Shown: one piece after another, positions 1-7,021 of the stretch
Layout of the letters: every line of letters begins with the position of its first letter
How positions within the stretch are numbered: the first letter of the stretch is position 1
Assembly (NCBI GenBank): GCA_003488525.1
Contig: DNLG01000039.1
Span: forward strand, 1-9,642
From: Bacteroidota bacterium
GTDB lineage: Bacteria > Bacteroidota > Ignavibacteria > Kapaibacteriales > Kapaibacteriaceae
Reading direction: 5' to 3'
Length of the DNA: 9,642 bases
The notes under the pieces: generated by a model
The model's database searches: none
What the model was told of the DNA's origin: nothing
Seen by the model: the letters and a program-made list of their open reading frames with translations, nothing else
Position numbers and translations under genes: made by a program

Positions 1-142
1 TTCCACCCTGATCCTGCCCCACTTCCAGCGTGTCCATACCGCCGGCATAGGACAGATGTCCGTGATAGCCGCCGATGACGCGCCACGACTTCTGAAGATA
101 GTACTGTATCGGGATGACCCCGGTTGAATTCGAAGACCGCTA
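1..142 (-). pseudogene. Remnant copy of the dnaE2 3' end (partial, runs off the left edge)
   Basis: Bases 10-83 match 1804-1877 inside dnaE2 with a single mismatch (C at 17, T at 1811). Read on the minus strand in the dnaE2 frame, this segment encodes the same DnaE2 tail (RVIGGYHGHLSYAGG, then MDTLEVGQD). Below position 10 the similarity seems to continue to the window edge with a one-base gap and scattered mismatches, which changes the final residues to QGG. Above position 83 the sequence is unrelated to dnaE2. In that frame a TAG stop lies at 140-142, and no ATG, GTG or TTG occurs between it and the repeat, so this is probably not the end of a separate intact gene. It is best read as a duplicated, slightly decayed fragment. 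An internal ATG (MDTLEVGQD) could start a small ORF beyond the window, but nothing supports that. Confidence 0.7.
10..83. repeat. Direct repeat, left copy (74 bp, paired with 1804-1877)
   Basis: This is the left member of a 74-base direct repeat, offset by exactly 1794 bases, with 73 of 74 positions identical. The homology breaks sharply after 83/1877. The two copies bracket the erythromycin-esterase-family gene and its flanking spacers. The near identity implies a recent duplication, a gene-conversion event, or an insertion that regenerated the dnaE2 end. Confidence 0.92.
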
Positions 143-208
143 TATCTGATCGATACGACGCTCCCGCTGACAACGCAGACGGGGGAAGATTGCACGTTGC
201 TTCGGCAT
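84..208. other. Spacer downstream of the esterase gene
   Basis: This 125-base stretch between the repeat and the esterase stop contains no convincing gene. CCCGCTG (about 160-166) and CAGACGGG (176-183) could form a weak bulged hairpin, without a T-run on the minus strand, so a terminator is not called. The right part is unlike dnaE2. Confidence 0.35.
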
Positions 209-1603
209 CTAATTGGCCTTTGTCGCCTTAGTCTTTTCCAGAAACACAATGGCATCGTACTCAATACCAAGGGTTTGGTCCACAGTCGACCTTTCGAGAT
301 CAGCTCCGATGAAGTAGATCTTCGTTGGCCTGAAGAATAGATTTTCGAGAGCTGTGTTTCCAGTGATGGCCGACATCGGGAGGAAGAATTGTGACCACTG
401 TCCTTTCGCAAATGCCTGAGTCAGGACATGTTCCTCCTTTGGAGCAATTGTTGCCTCGCCGAGCATAGGAACTCCATTGGATAGATGCACAACACGAACA
501 GTGCCGCCGTTTGTGAAGTAGCCAATTGTGTAGAACGTCTCTGGATGGCGCTGTTTGAGATTGTACCCCATTTGAGTGCCGGTAGCTCCAGTATTCTTTC
601 CCGAGTGACCAGCGTGGGCCCAAATGATAACTTTGTTATTGTTTTCGTGCTTCTGAATCCAATCGACATTGTCGGCCATGTATGAGTCTCTGTAATTGAA
701 GTACTTCAACTCATCGGCTATGTGTACAAATCCGTTGAATGTTTGCTGCACGATCTCCCAATGGCGGAGCATCAAATCATAGGCTCGATCACCGCTCTGT
801 GCAATCAACTTGGATTTATTGGTGTTGAGATATGTCAGGATGGAGTTCCAGCGTGTTTGGTAGCCGGCGACCAGACTTGGGATCATTCGCTCAAGTTCTT
901 CATAACTGTATGCTGACAGTTCTTGAAAATCATTCAAGAAAGGCTCTGCCGTCTGGTTAAAACTCGACATATACGCTGGGTCGTATGATGAAACGTATGC
1001 CTGGACACGCTTGGCACCTGCTTCGGCTGACTGAGCATCAAAACCATAGAACGTTACCTTGTCAGCTGGTGCGCGTCCACTATTGAATGTCCGTAGCCAT
1101 TCAATGAGTTGAACAAACTCCTGATTGTTGTACACCCATCCTGAGATGTTCTGAACTGCTTCGAGGGCGGTTCCACTGCCACCTGTGATGTATGCGTTGA
1201 TAGCCTGAGCTGTTGAGAAGTTTGTTTCCACGGCTAGCACGCGAAAATTCAGTTTCTCGACCATGTGCTGGATCATACGATGGCGTAGTGTGAAGAACTC
1301 ACTCGTGCCATGCGTTGATTCTCCAAGTGCCACGATGGACTTGTCTGAAACAAATGACGAAAGAAAGCTGAGATCTTCTGTGCTTGTCGATGGCGATAAG
1401 GATGTGATTGGAATCAGCCTTCCTGCAAAGGCGTTCTGATTCAGGGTCTCAAGTACCTGGTCGACAGAAGAGCTCGGCTGATTGTCATTACTCGTACAGC
1501 TCGACATTACGAGCAGTAAACTGGTTGCCAGAGCGGTGAGAAGCAAAAAGCTCGAGGTGCCCCGAGCGGTGTTGCGCAACGTAGGTGTGCGTCCGATCTT
1601 CAT
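209..1603 (-). CDS. Erythromycin esterase family lipoprotein
   Basis: Putative hydrolase of the erythromycin esterase family (EreA/EreB-like fold). Characterised members open macrolide lactones, but most family members have unknown substrates. From the ATG at 1603 the protein is 464 residues. It starts with basic residues and a hydrophobic stretch ending LLVMSSC, a plausible lipobox with Cys36, so it is probably a membrane-anchored lipoprotein outside the inner membrane. Family motifs visible are GESTHG (94-99, Glu95 and His98), a following Glu102, VETNF near residue 126, and a C-terminal WAHAGHSG with His330 and His333. An in-frame upstream ATG at 1657 would put 18 residues before the basic segment and spoil the signal peptide, so 1603 is preferred. 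No Shine-Dalgarno sequence is seen. The gene is visibly richer in A+T than dnaE2 and lies between the two copies of a 74-base repeat, which suggests acquisition or relocation. The family call is firm; macrolide resistance is not established. Confidence 0.88.
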   Translation of the reverse strand: MKIGRTPTLRNTARGTSSFLLLTALATSLLLVMSSCTSNDNQPSSSVDQVLETLNQNAFAGRLIPITSLSPSTSTEDLSFLSSFVSDKSIVALGESTHGTSEFFTLRHRMIQHMVEKLNFRVLAVETNFSTAQAINAYITGGSGTALEAVQNISGWVYNNQEFVQLIEWLRTFNSGRAPADKVTFYGFDAQSAEAGAKRVQAYVSSYDPAYMSSFNQTAEPFLNDFQELSAYSYEELERMIPSLVAGYQTRWNSILTYLNTNKSKLIAQSGDRAYDLMLRHWEIVQQTFNGFVHIADELKYFNYRDSYMADNVDWIQKHENNNKVIIWAHAGHSGKNTGATGTQMGYNLKQRHPETFYTIGYFTNGGTVRVVHLSNGVPMLGEATIAPKEEHVLTQAFAKGQWSQFFLPMSAITGNTALENLFFRPTKIYFIGADLERSTVDQTLGIEYDAIVFLEKTKATKAN

Positions 1604-1780
1604 GGTGGTTAGGATGTATTGTGCAGTAATAATCCAGAGCGGTGCGAAGCTAACCAAATCTGTTGATGATTGCGCAGCTTCCGATTGCGAGCACTGCTGA
1701 TACAGGAATTCAGGTGTCGGTGATGAGCGATGACCGTAAGTCGTACATGATGATCAATGAACGACTGCATGGGTCGCCCC
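1604..1780. other. Intergenic spacer between dnaE2 and the esterase gene
   Basis: This 177-base spacer lies downstream of the dnaE2 stop and upstream of the esterase start. It should hold the esterase promoter, but no convincing -35/-10 pair was found; the best AT-rich stretch on the minus strand is around 1621-1633. No hairpin followed by a T-run ends the dnaE2 transcript here, so read-through into the esterase gene cannot be excluded. Confidence 0.4.
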
Positions 1781-4700
1781 CTACGGGATGACGGTCAACA
1801 CTGGATCCTGTCCCACTTCCAGCGTGTCCATACCGCCGGCATAGGACAGATGTCCGTGATAGCCGCCGATGACGCGCGTCAGTATGCGCACGTCCGAGAC
1901 CATGATGCTGCGCCAGGAGCCGATGCCGTGCAATGTGCCGCGCAGGATGAGGGCCGACGAGCGAAGTTCCTGACGGAAGCTTTCGCGCACGGCCGGGGGG
2001 ACGGCGCACTGAAGAAAGCCGCTTTCATCTTCCAGAGTGATGAAGAGCATGCCGCGCGCGGTTGGAGGAGCCTGACGCAGGATGACGATGCCGGCTACCG
2101 TGACCTGCAGGCGGGCATCGGGACTCAGCCGGCTGATGGTTTCGATCGTGCGGATCTCGAGTGACATCATCGAGCGTCGGTATAGCGTCATGGGGTGCAC
2201 GCGGGCAGCCCCCTGCATGATGTAATCGTAGGCCAGGCGCTCCTGTGCACGAAGTGGCGGCAACGGCGGAACGTCATCGGCATGCAGTGCCGGCAGCGCA
2301 AAGAGCGTCTCCTCGGCCGAGGCCGCAGCCGACATGCGCTGACGCACAACGCCAACGATCCAGGCAGCACGGCGTGCATCGGGCTCAAGTGCCTGCATCG
2401 CACCGGCAATGGCGATGCATTCCAGCGTATCGCGCGGCACATCGGGCAGTCGCTGCACAAGGTCCTCTACGCTGATAAACGGCGCTCGTGCGCGCTCCCA
2501 GACGATCTGACGGGCAACGCTTTCACTGACGCTGCGGATGGCGGTAAGGGGCTTGCGGATCGCAACACGTCCGGCAGCATCATACTCGATGTCGTAGCGC
2601 AGACCCGAGCACATCACATCACACAGATATACGGGCACGTTCCAGCGACGGCACTCCTCTTCGAGCGTCATGAGGTTGTACATCCCCGGCCGATGCTGCA
2701 TGAATGCTGCCATGTAGGCGGCCGTGTGGTGCGTCTTGAGCCAGGCGCTCTGGTAGACGATCTTGGCAAAGGCCGCCGCATGGGAGCGGCAGAACCCGTA
2801 GCCGACAAAGTGGGAGACCATTTCGTAGACCTTTTCGGCCGATGCAAGGTCAACACCGCGCCGGCAAGCCCCCTGCACAAAGCGATCACGCATGGATGCC
2901 ATCAGATCTCGGTTACGGTTCTTTGATACCAGTGAGCGAAAGTCGTCGGCATCTTCCAGCGTCATGCCGGCAAAATGATGGGCGATCTCGAGGACCTGTT
3001 CCTGAAACAGTACAATACCCAGCGTGTCGGCAAGGATCGGCTCCAGGTCGGGATGCGGATAGGTTACCGGTTGCTGACCCCGACGTCGGGCGATATAGGG
3101 GTGGACCATGCCGCCCTGCAGCGGACCCGGCCGGAAGAGTGCAACCTCGGTGACGAGGTCTGAAAACCGCTCCGGCTGATGCTTGGCCAGCAGGTGGATC
3201 TGCCCCTGCGACTCGATCTGGAACACCCCCAGCGTGCGCCCGCTGCGGATCGTCTCAAAAGTCTGCGCGTCATCCAGCGGCAGATCATCGACGTCTGGAG
3301 CAGTCCCGGTATGACGCTGGATCAGCTCCAGACACTCGCTGATGCAGGCCAGCATCCTCAGGCCCAGCACGTCGAACTTGACCAGCCCCATCGCCTCGAC
3401 GTCGTCCTTGTCGAACTGCACCACAGCTACGCCATTGGCCGAGCGCTGCACGGGGGTCAGCATCTCAAGGGGCTTACTCGACAGAACCATGCCGCCGGAG
3501 TGCTGACCCAGGTGCCGCGGATGATCCAGCAGCAGTGATGCGGCACGGATCAGGATCTCCAGCATAGGCACATTGCCAACCACACCGGCCAGCTCATGGC
3601 GATAGGTCTCAACGCTGTTGTTGGTGTATCCGGGAACAGATTTCGATAGTGCCCGTACGGTTTCTTCGGGCCAGCCGAGGGCCTTTGCCGCATCGCGGAT
3701 GGCCATGCGGATGCGGTAGGTGATGATCGTTGCCGTCATCGCGGTCTGCTGCAGACCAAAGCGCTCCTCCATCCACATCAGCACTTCGCCGCGACGTTCA
3801 CTGTCAAAGTCCACGTCGATATCCGGCGTCCCTTTACGTCCACGATGCAGAAACCTTTCAAACAGCAGATGGTGCTCCACCGGACACACACCCGTGATAC
3901 CAAGCACGTAGGCAACAACGGAGTTGGCCGCCGAGCCCCTTCCGCTGCAGCGGATGCCGCGCTGCCGTGCATGCTGGACCACTTCGTGGACGACAAGAAA
4001 GAAGTCCGACAGCTCCAGCTGGGCGATGACGCCGAGCTCGTGCTCCAGCAGTTGCTGTGCTCGCGCGCGCGTCTGTGGCAGGCTGCGTCCGTAGCGTCGG
4101 TCGAACATGGCCGTGCACATCGTACGGAGCAGCTCGCCTGAGGTGACGCCATCTGGAACGCGCGCCGAAGGGGGCGTGATGTGCTCCGGCAGCAGATCGA
4201 AGCTGCACTGCGCGATGATGTGCTCGACGTTGTCGAAGGCCTCGGGGTAGGGAATCAGCTCCCGGAGCTCTGCCTGACTGCGCAGGCAGTGCCGGTCATG
4301 CACCGGCCGCAGAGGGTGAGGATCGTGAATGGTAATGCCCTCGCGTATGCACACCATGAGGTCGTGCACCGCATAGTCATCCCGCCGGGCATAGCGCACA
4401 TCCTGCGCCACGACGATCGGTACCTGCTGCTCGCGGGCAAGGCAGACCATGGCGCGCATGCGCCGCAGAGCCCAGGGTCGGCCGTCATGAGCAATGCCGG
4501 CATAGAGGCTCTGACCATACATCTGCCGCAGGTCGGCAAGTGCGGCGGCAGTATCCTGTGGCGTGGCACTGAGCGTGTGCAGGATCACGACGCAGTCACC
4601 GCTGATGACGTGTCCCAGCGCATCGGCCTGCTGCATCTGCTGCAACGTCATCGACGTGCTCTCATGCAGCCGTGAGCTGAGTCGGCAGATGGCACGGTAG

Positions 4701-4960
4701 CCTTCGGCATTGCAAGCCAGCACGCTAATGTCCAGCGCCGAGGCAGATGCATGCGTGAGCTTGAGATCAATGCCGATCAGCGGCTTGATGCCCGCCCGGC
4801 GGCAGGCTCGCTGATGTCGGACGGCTGCATAGACTCCGTTGACGTCGGTGATGGCCAGTGCATGATGACCCAGTCCGGCCGCCACCTCTACCAGCGTCTC
4901 AACGCAGGATGCACCGTCGAGAAACGAAAAGTGTGAGCGAGTATGCAGCGATCCGAACAT
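1781..4960 (-). CDS. dnaE2: Error-prone DNA polymerase III alpha subunit DnaE2 (ImuC)
   Basis: Replicative-type C-family polymerase of the inducible mutasome, which extends across lesions during damage-induced mutagenesis. The protein is 1059 residues, a normal DnaE2 length. It has an N-terminal PHP domain (about 1-200, HTRSHFSFLDGAS at 6-18), then the polymerase core. Catalytic aspartates by alignment are D382 and D384 in PDIDVDFD (379-386) and D530 in LVKFD. A helix-hairpin region and the DnaE2-typical YGFCRSHAAAFA (721-732) with SAWLK follow, and an OB fold (about 950-1010) contains ARGMLFITLEDE. No C-terminal clamp-binding motif is evident, in line with DnaE2 relying on ImuB for the clamp. 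The start lies six bases after the stop of the DUF6504 gene, so the two are probably co-transcribed with imuB. No Shine-Dalgarno sequence precedes the ATG. The last 32 codons overlap a direct repeat found again at the left edge, and the tail beyond it (PVLTVIP) may be a replaced end. Confidence 0.97.
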   Translation of the reverse strand: MFGSLHTRSHFSFLDGASCVETLVEVAAGLGHHALAITDVNGVYAAVRHQRACRRAGIKPLIGIDLKLTHASASALDISVLACNAEGYRAICRLSSRLHESTSMTLQQMQQADALGHVISGDCVVILHTLSATPQDTAAALADLRQMYGQSLYAGIAHDGRPWALRRMRAMVCLAREQQVPIVVAQDVRYARRDDYAVHDLMVCIREGITIHDPHPLRPVHDRHCLRSQAELRELIPYPEAFDNVEHIIAQCSFDLLPEHITPPSARVPDGVTSGELLRTMCTAMFDRRYGRSLPQTRARAQQLLEHELGVIAQLELSDFFLVVHEVVQHARQRGIRCSGRGSAANSVVAYVLGITGVCPVEHHLLFERFLHRGRKGTPDIDVDFDSERRGEVLMWMEERFGLQQTAMTATIITYRIRMAIRDAAKALGWPEETVRALSKSVPGYTNNSVETYRHELAGVVGNVPMLEILIRAASLLLDHPRHLGQHSGGMVLSSKPLEMLTPVQRSANGVAVVQFDKDDVEAMGLVKFDVLGLRMLACISECLELIQRHTGTAPDVDDLPLDDAQTFETIRSGRTLGVFQIESQGQIHLLAKHQPERFSDLVTEVALFRPGPLQGGMVHPYIARRRGQQPVTYPHPDLEPILADTLGIVLFQEQVLEIAHHFAGMTLEDADDFRSLVSKNRNRDLMASMRDRFVQGACRRGVDLASAEKVYEMVSHFVGYGFCRSHAAAFAKIVYQSAWLKTHHTAAYMAAFMQHRPGMYNLMTLEEECRRWNVPVYLCDVMCSGLRYDIEYDAAGRVAIRKPLTAIRSVSESVARQIVWERARAPFISVEDLVQRLPDVPRDTLECIAIAGAMQALEPDARRAAWIVGVVRQRMSAAASAEETLFALPALHADDVPPLPPLRAQERLAYDYIMQGAARVHPMTLYRRSMMSLEIRTIETISRLSPDARLQVTVAGIVILRQAPPTARGMLFITLEDESGFLQCAVPPAVRESFRQELRSSALILRGTLHGIGSWRSIMVSDVRILTRVIGGYHGHLSYAGGMDTLEVGQDPVLTVIP
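1804..1877. repeat. Direct repeat, right copy (inside the dnaE2 3' end)
   Basis: This is the right member of the 74-base direct repeat, identical to 10-83 except at 1811. Here it is part of the intact dnaE2 reading frame, encoding roughly residues 1028-1052. It ends about 20 bases before the TAG stop at 1781-1783. Confidence 0.92.
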
Positions 4961-4966
4961 GTGCCG

Positions 4967-5203
4967 TTAATCGAAGATGCGTGAGAGCATCCAGCCGCTG
5001 ATGCTGCTGTGGAAGATCTCCATCACACCACTGGTGGTGATCAGCAGCAGATACCGCCGCTGCTCGTCGCTGCCCCACCACGGGCCACGGGCCGACCAGC
5101 GGTCGAGCACCTGCTCGACGTCATACGCGCCCCCTCGCCAGCAGATGATCGTCGGCAGACCATTGCGCTGGGCAACATCGATCGGTTCCAGCAGAAACTT
5201 CAT
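4967..5203 (-). CDS. DUF6504-type small protein of the mutasome operon
   Basis: A 78-residue protein starting at the ATG at 5203. That ATG overlaps the imuB TGA as ATGA (5200-5203), a classic translational-coupling arrangement that fixes the start. An in-frame upstream start at 5281 would extend deep into imuB and is unlikely. The pattern WRGGAYDVEQVLDRW, then RGPWWG (39-44), RRYLLLITTSGVMEIF and a final SGWMLSRIFD resembles the DUF6504 family, known as a short stand-alone protein or as a tail of Y-family polymerases near DnaE2. Its biochemical role is not known. Its place between imuB and dnaE2, six bases before the latter, suggests it assists or links the two polymerase-like partners. The sequence is rich in Trp and Arg, with no membrane segment or signal peptide. 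Confidence 0.8.
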   Translation of the reverse strand: MKFLLEPIDVAQRNGLPTIICWRGGAYDVEQVLDRWSARGPWWGSDEQRRYLLLITTSGVMEIFHSSISGWMLSRIFD

Positions 5204-6171
5204 GCCTGATCTCCGTCCTGTTCGGCCCCGGCCGGCCTGATCGGCACGATCCTGGCATGACGCTCCGGTATCAGCGTCCATGGATCGAGGATCTCGATCT
5301 GTTTGAGCACACTGCCGTAGCGCGGACGCATCTGTTCGAGTAGCTCGGTGCGGGTGATCTCGGTGCCGAAGAGGTCCATCTGCTGACCCTCGGCCTGACG
5401 CAGAGAGGCCAGCCGAAGCCGGATACCGCGCCAGTACCGGTCGGCATGCAGGAGCTCACGGCATAGCGCCTGCACGTGCACCCAGAGTGTGCGCAGCAGC
5501 GTCGCCCCCTGACGCAGGATCCGCGCCCGCGTCTGCACGATACGCTCTGCAGCGTCGAGCACACCAACCTCGATGCGCCAGGTCTGACGCGTGCCCAGCT
5601 GCAGCGCCGCCCGCGCCGTGCAGCGCTGTGCCGTGTCGAGAATCATGCCCGGCTCGCGGACATCATCGTCGAAATGCTCGGTCACGATCACCTGCGGGGC
5701 CGGCACATACATCGGCAGCGGTGTGGTTTCCGTCTCGTGCAGCAGCCTGTAGAGTGCGGCCGCGCGTGCTCCGAACTGCAACTGCAGATGCCGTTCCTGA
5801 AGCGTGCGAAGCCGTCCGATGCTATCGAGTCCGAACAGCCGTAGCCGCTCGGCATCGTCTGCTGTTAGCCCCAATTCGGGGATCATGCTGAGAACGGCGG
5901 TTGATACATCATCGGCATGCTCGAAGGCGTCGATCCTGCCGGGCGCGACGCTGGCGCAGGCACGCAGGAGCGCATCGCTGCGCCGTGGAGCCATCGCGGC
6001 ACGGCACCCGAAGGTGCGTACCACCTCGTGCAGACCTCGCATGTCGTCACGACCGCAGTAGATGCGTCCGCGCACGGGCACGGAGATCAGCGGCGTGCAG
6101 GCGTGAACCGCATCGAGCAGGGTATCGAAAACCGCATCGGATGCACGGTCAAGGAGGAGACAGAGAAGCAT
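5200..6171 (-). CDS. imuB: ImuB-like Y-family polymerase homolog, short form
   Basis: Non-catalytic Y-family protein that in known mutasomes bridges the beta clamp and DnaE2. The call rests on operon position, on the Y-family-like middle region (helix-hairpin-helix-like LFGLDSIGRLRTL, 112-124, with LQFGARAAALYRLL following), on the little-finger-type C-terminal half, and on the ending ILDPWTLIPERHARIV (294-309). A clear beta-clamp-binding motif, QMDLF, lies at 264-268. The protein is only 323 residues; usual ImuB proteins are markedly longer. It starts near the point where other members read TPVV, so the first palm segment is absent. The start is secure: a TAA lies at 6178-6180, just upstream in frame, and the only start codon after it is the ATG at 6171. 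No acidic catalytic triad is visible. A strong promoter and palindromic operator abut the start, so the short form looks genuine rather than decayed. Confidence 0.8.
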   Translation of the reverse strand: MLLCLLLDRASDAVFDTLLDAVHACTPLISVPVRGRIYCGRDDMRGLHEVVRTFGCRAAMAPRRSDALLRACASVAPGRIDAFEHADDVSTAVLSMIPELGLTADDAERLRLFGLDSIGRLRTLQERHLQLQFGARAAALYRLLHETETTPLPMYVPAPQVIVTEHFDDDVREPGMILDTAQRCTARAALQLGTRQTWRIEVGVLDAAERIVQTRARILRQGATLLRTLWVHVQALCRELLHADRYWRGIRLRLASLRQAEGQQMDLFGTEITRTELLEQMRPRYGSVLKQIEILDPWTLIPERHARIVPIRPAGAEQDGDQA

Positions 6172-6176
6172 AGGCG

Positions 6177-6206
6177 ATTATACAAAACGTATAATCCCTG
6201 TGCAAT
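6177..6206 (-). promoter_or_regulatory. imuB operon promoter overlapped by a palindromic operator
   Basis: On the minus strand TTGCAC is followed after exactly 17 bases by a perfect TATAAT (6183-6178). A perfect 19-base palindrome, ATTATACAAAACGTATAAT (arms of 7, spacer of 5), spans 6177-6195 and covers the -10 box and the adjoining part of the spacer. The distance from the -10 box to the imuB ATG is six bases, so transcription should begin at or within a base or two of the start codon, implying a leaderless mRNA. A second, weaker dyad, ATCCC-N13-GGGAT, lies at 6194-6216 around the -35 side. The palindrome shares TACAAAAYGT with the repressor upstream region, so the adjacent repressor is the likely binder (inference). 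Confidence 0.72.
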
Positions 6207-6231
6207 ATGTCGGGATAAATAGGGAAGGGGC

Positions 6232-6999
6232 TTAGAGCTGCTTGATGCAGTTGCGCACCACGCCGACAATGCTGAAGTCCATGTCGGCCGTGATGGCGAT
6301 GTCCTTGTAGCGACGATTTTCGGCCCGCAAAAGAGGCTGACCATCGGACATGATGTAGCGCTTGACGGTGAGCTCGCCGTAGACCTTGGCGATGACGATC
6401 TGCCCTGAGCGGGGCTGCAGGGCGCAGTCAACGATCAGGGTATCGCCGTCACTGATGCCGGCATCAGTCATCGAATCTCCAACCACGCGGATGAAGTAGG
6501 TGCTCTCGGGGTGCTCCAGCAGCATATCGGCCAGATCGATCTCACGTTCGATGGTGTCGTCCGAAGCCGTCGGAAGGCCCGCGCTGACGCCCAGAGCAAG
6601 CATGGGAATGCGAGGACCGCGGTCGGACTTTTTCCGACGTACCGGAGCTACCACCTGCGGAGAGTGACGCTTGAGTTCTTCGATGAGTTCGCGTAGGTGG
6701 GACACGTGATCCTCCAGTTGTTGCATGATAGAGCGCTTCTGCTCGCCCCCTGAGGCGACTTCCTGCTTGGTCTGCACGATGGGCGAGCCGGAACCGGTCA
6801 GCAACCAGCCGGAAGAAATGCCGTAGCGCGACTCAAGAGTGGCCAGTACGTGCTGCGGTACGGCCGTGCGACCGGATTCCCAGGAGTAGACGGTCGGGAC
6901 GCGGACGTCGACGATTTTGGCGTATTCTTGGACGTTAAGCTTCAGGATCGACTCTCGAACCTGACGATGGCGGATGCCAAGCTGTGCGCGTGTGCTCAT
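6232..6999 (-). CDS. XRE-type repressor with UmuD-like S24 self-cleavage domain
   Basis: Probable DNA-damage-responsive repressor controlling the mutasome operon. From the ATG at 6999 it has 255 residues. An XRE/cI-like helix-turn-helix (about 15-70, with YAKIVDVRVPTVYSWESG) is followed by a likely coiled coil (about 88-112) and a C-terminal S24 peptidase domain. That domain resembles UmuD more than LexA: a cleavage site A140-G141 in SAGLP, nucleophile Ser176 in VVGDSM and general base Lys213 in LTVKR. The 36-residue cleavage-to-Ser and 37-residue Ser-to-Lys distances equal those of UmuD (C24-G25, S60, K97). RecA-filament-stimulated autocleavage is therefore expected, but not shown. The longer frame to 7098 would overlap alkB and lies upstream of the domain, so 6999 is preferred. 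A weak purine tract (GGAA) precedes the ATG. It stands where imuA or lexA2 often stands in mutasome loci. An XRE domain replaces the LexA winged helix. Confidence 0.9.
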   Translation of the reverse strand: MSTRAQLGIRHRQVRESILKLNVQEYAKIVDVRVPTVYSWESGRTAVPQHVLATLESRYGISSGWLLTGSGSPIVQTKQEVASGGEQKRSIMQQLEDHVSHLRELIEELKRHSPQVVAPVRRKKSDRGPRIPMLALGVSAGLPTASDDTIEREIDLADMLLEHPESTYFIRVVGDSMTDAGISDGDTLIVDCALQPRSGQIVIAKVYGELTVKRYIMSDGQPLLRAENRRYKDIAITADMDFSIVGVVRNCIKQL

Positions 7000-7021
7000 G
7001 ACGGTATTCCAGTAACGTGAC

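Noticed and set aside
209..1603. Calling the esterase-family gene a macrolide resistance determinant
   Set aside because: The family motifs are clear, but most homologs are uncharacterised and this one is predicted to be a lipoprotein, unlike the known resistance enzymes.
110..1792. Nine-base CGGGATGAC at 110-118 and 1784-1792, near both repeat copies
   Set aside because: It lies on opposite sides of the two repeat copies, so it is not collinear with the duplication, and nine bases are too few to exclude chance.
10..1877. Reading the 74-base repeat as attL/attR of an integrative element
   Set aside because: No integrase, excisionase or tRNA is present in the enclosed 1.8 kb. The repeat is kept as a finding, but the att interpretation is not supported.
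2195..2926. Long plus-strand reading frame of 243 codons opposite dnaE2
   Set aside because: It is antisense to strongly conserved DnaE2 sequence and its translation shows no recognisable domain. The GC-rich code leaves many such open frames here; the same holds for other plus-strand frames between 1757 and 6222.
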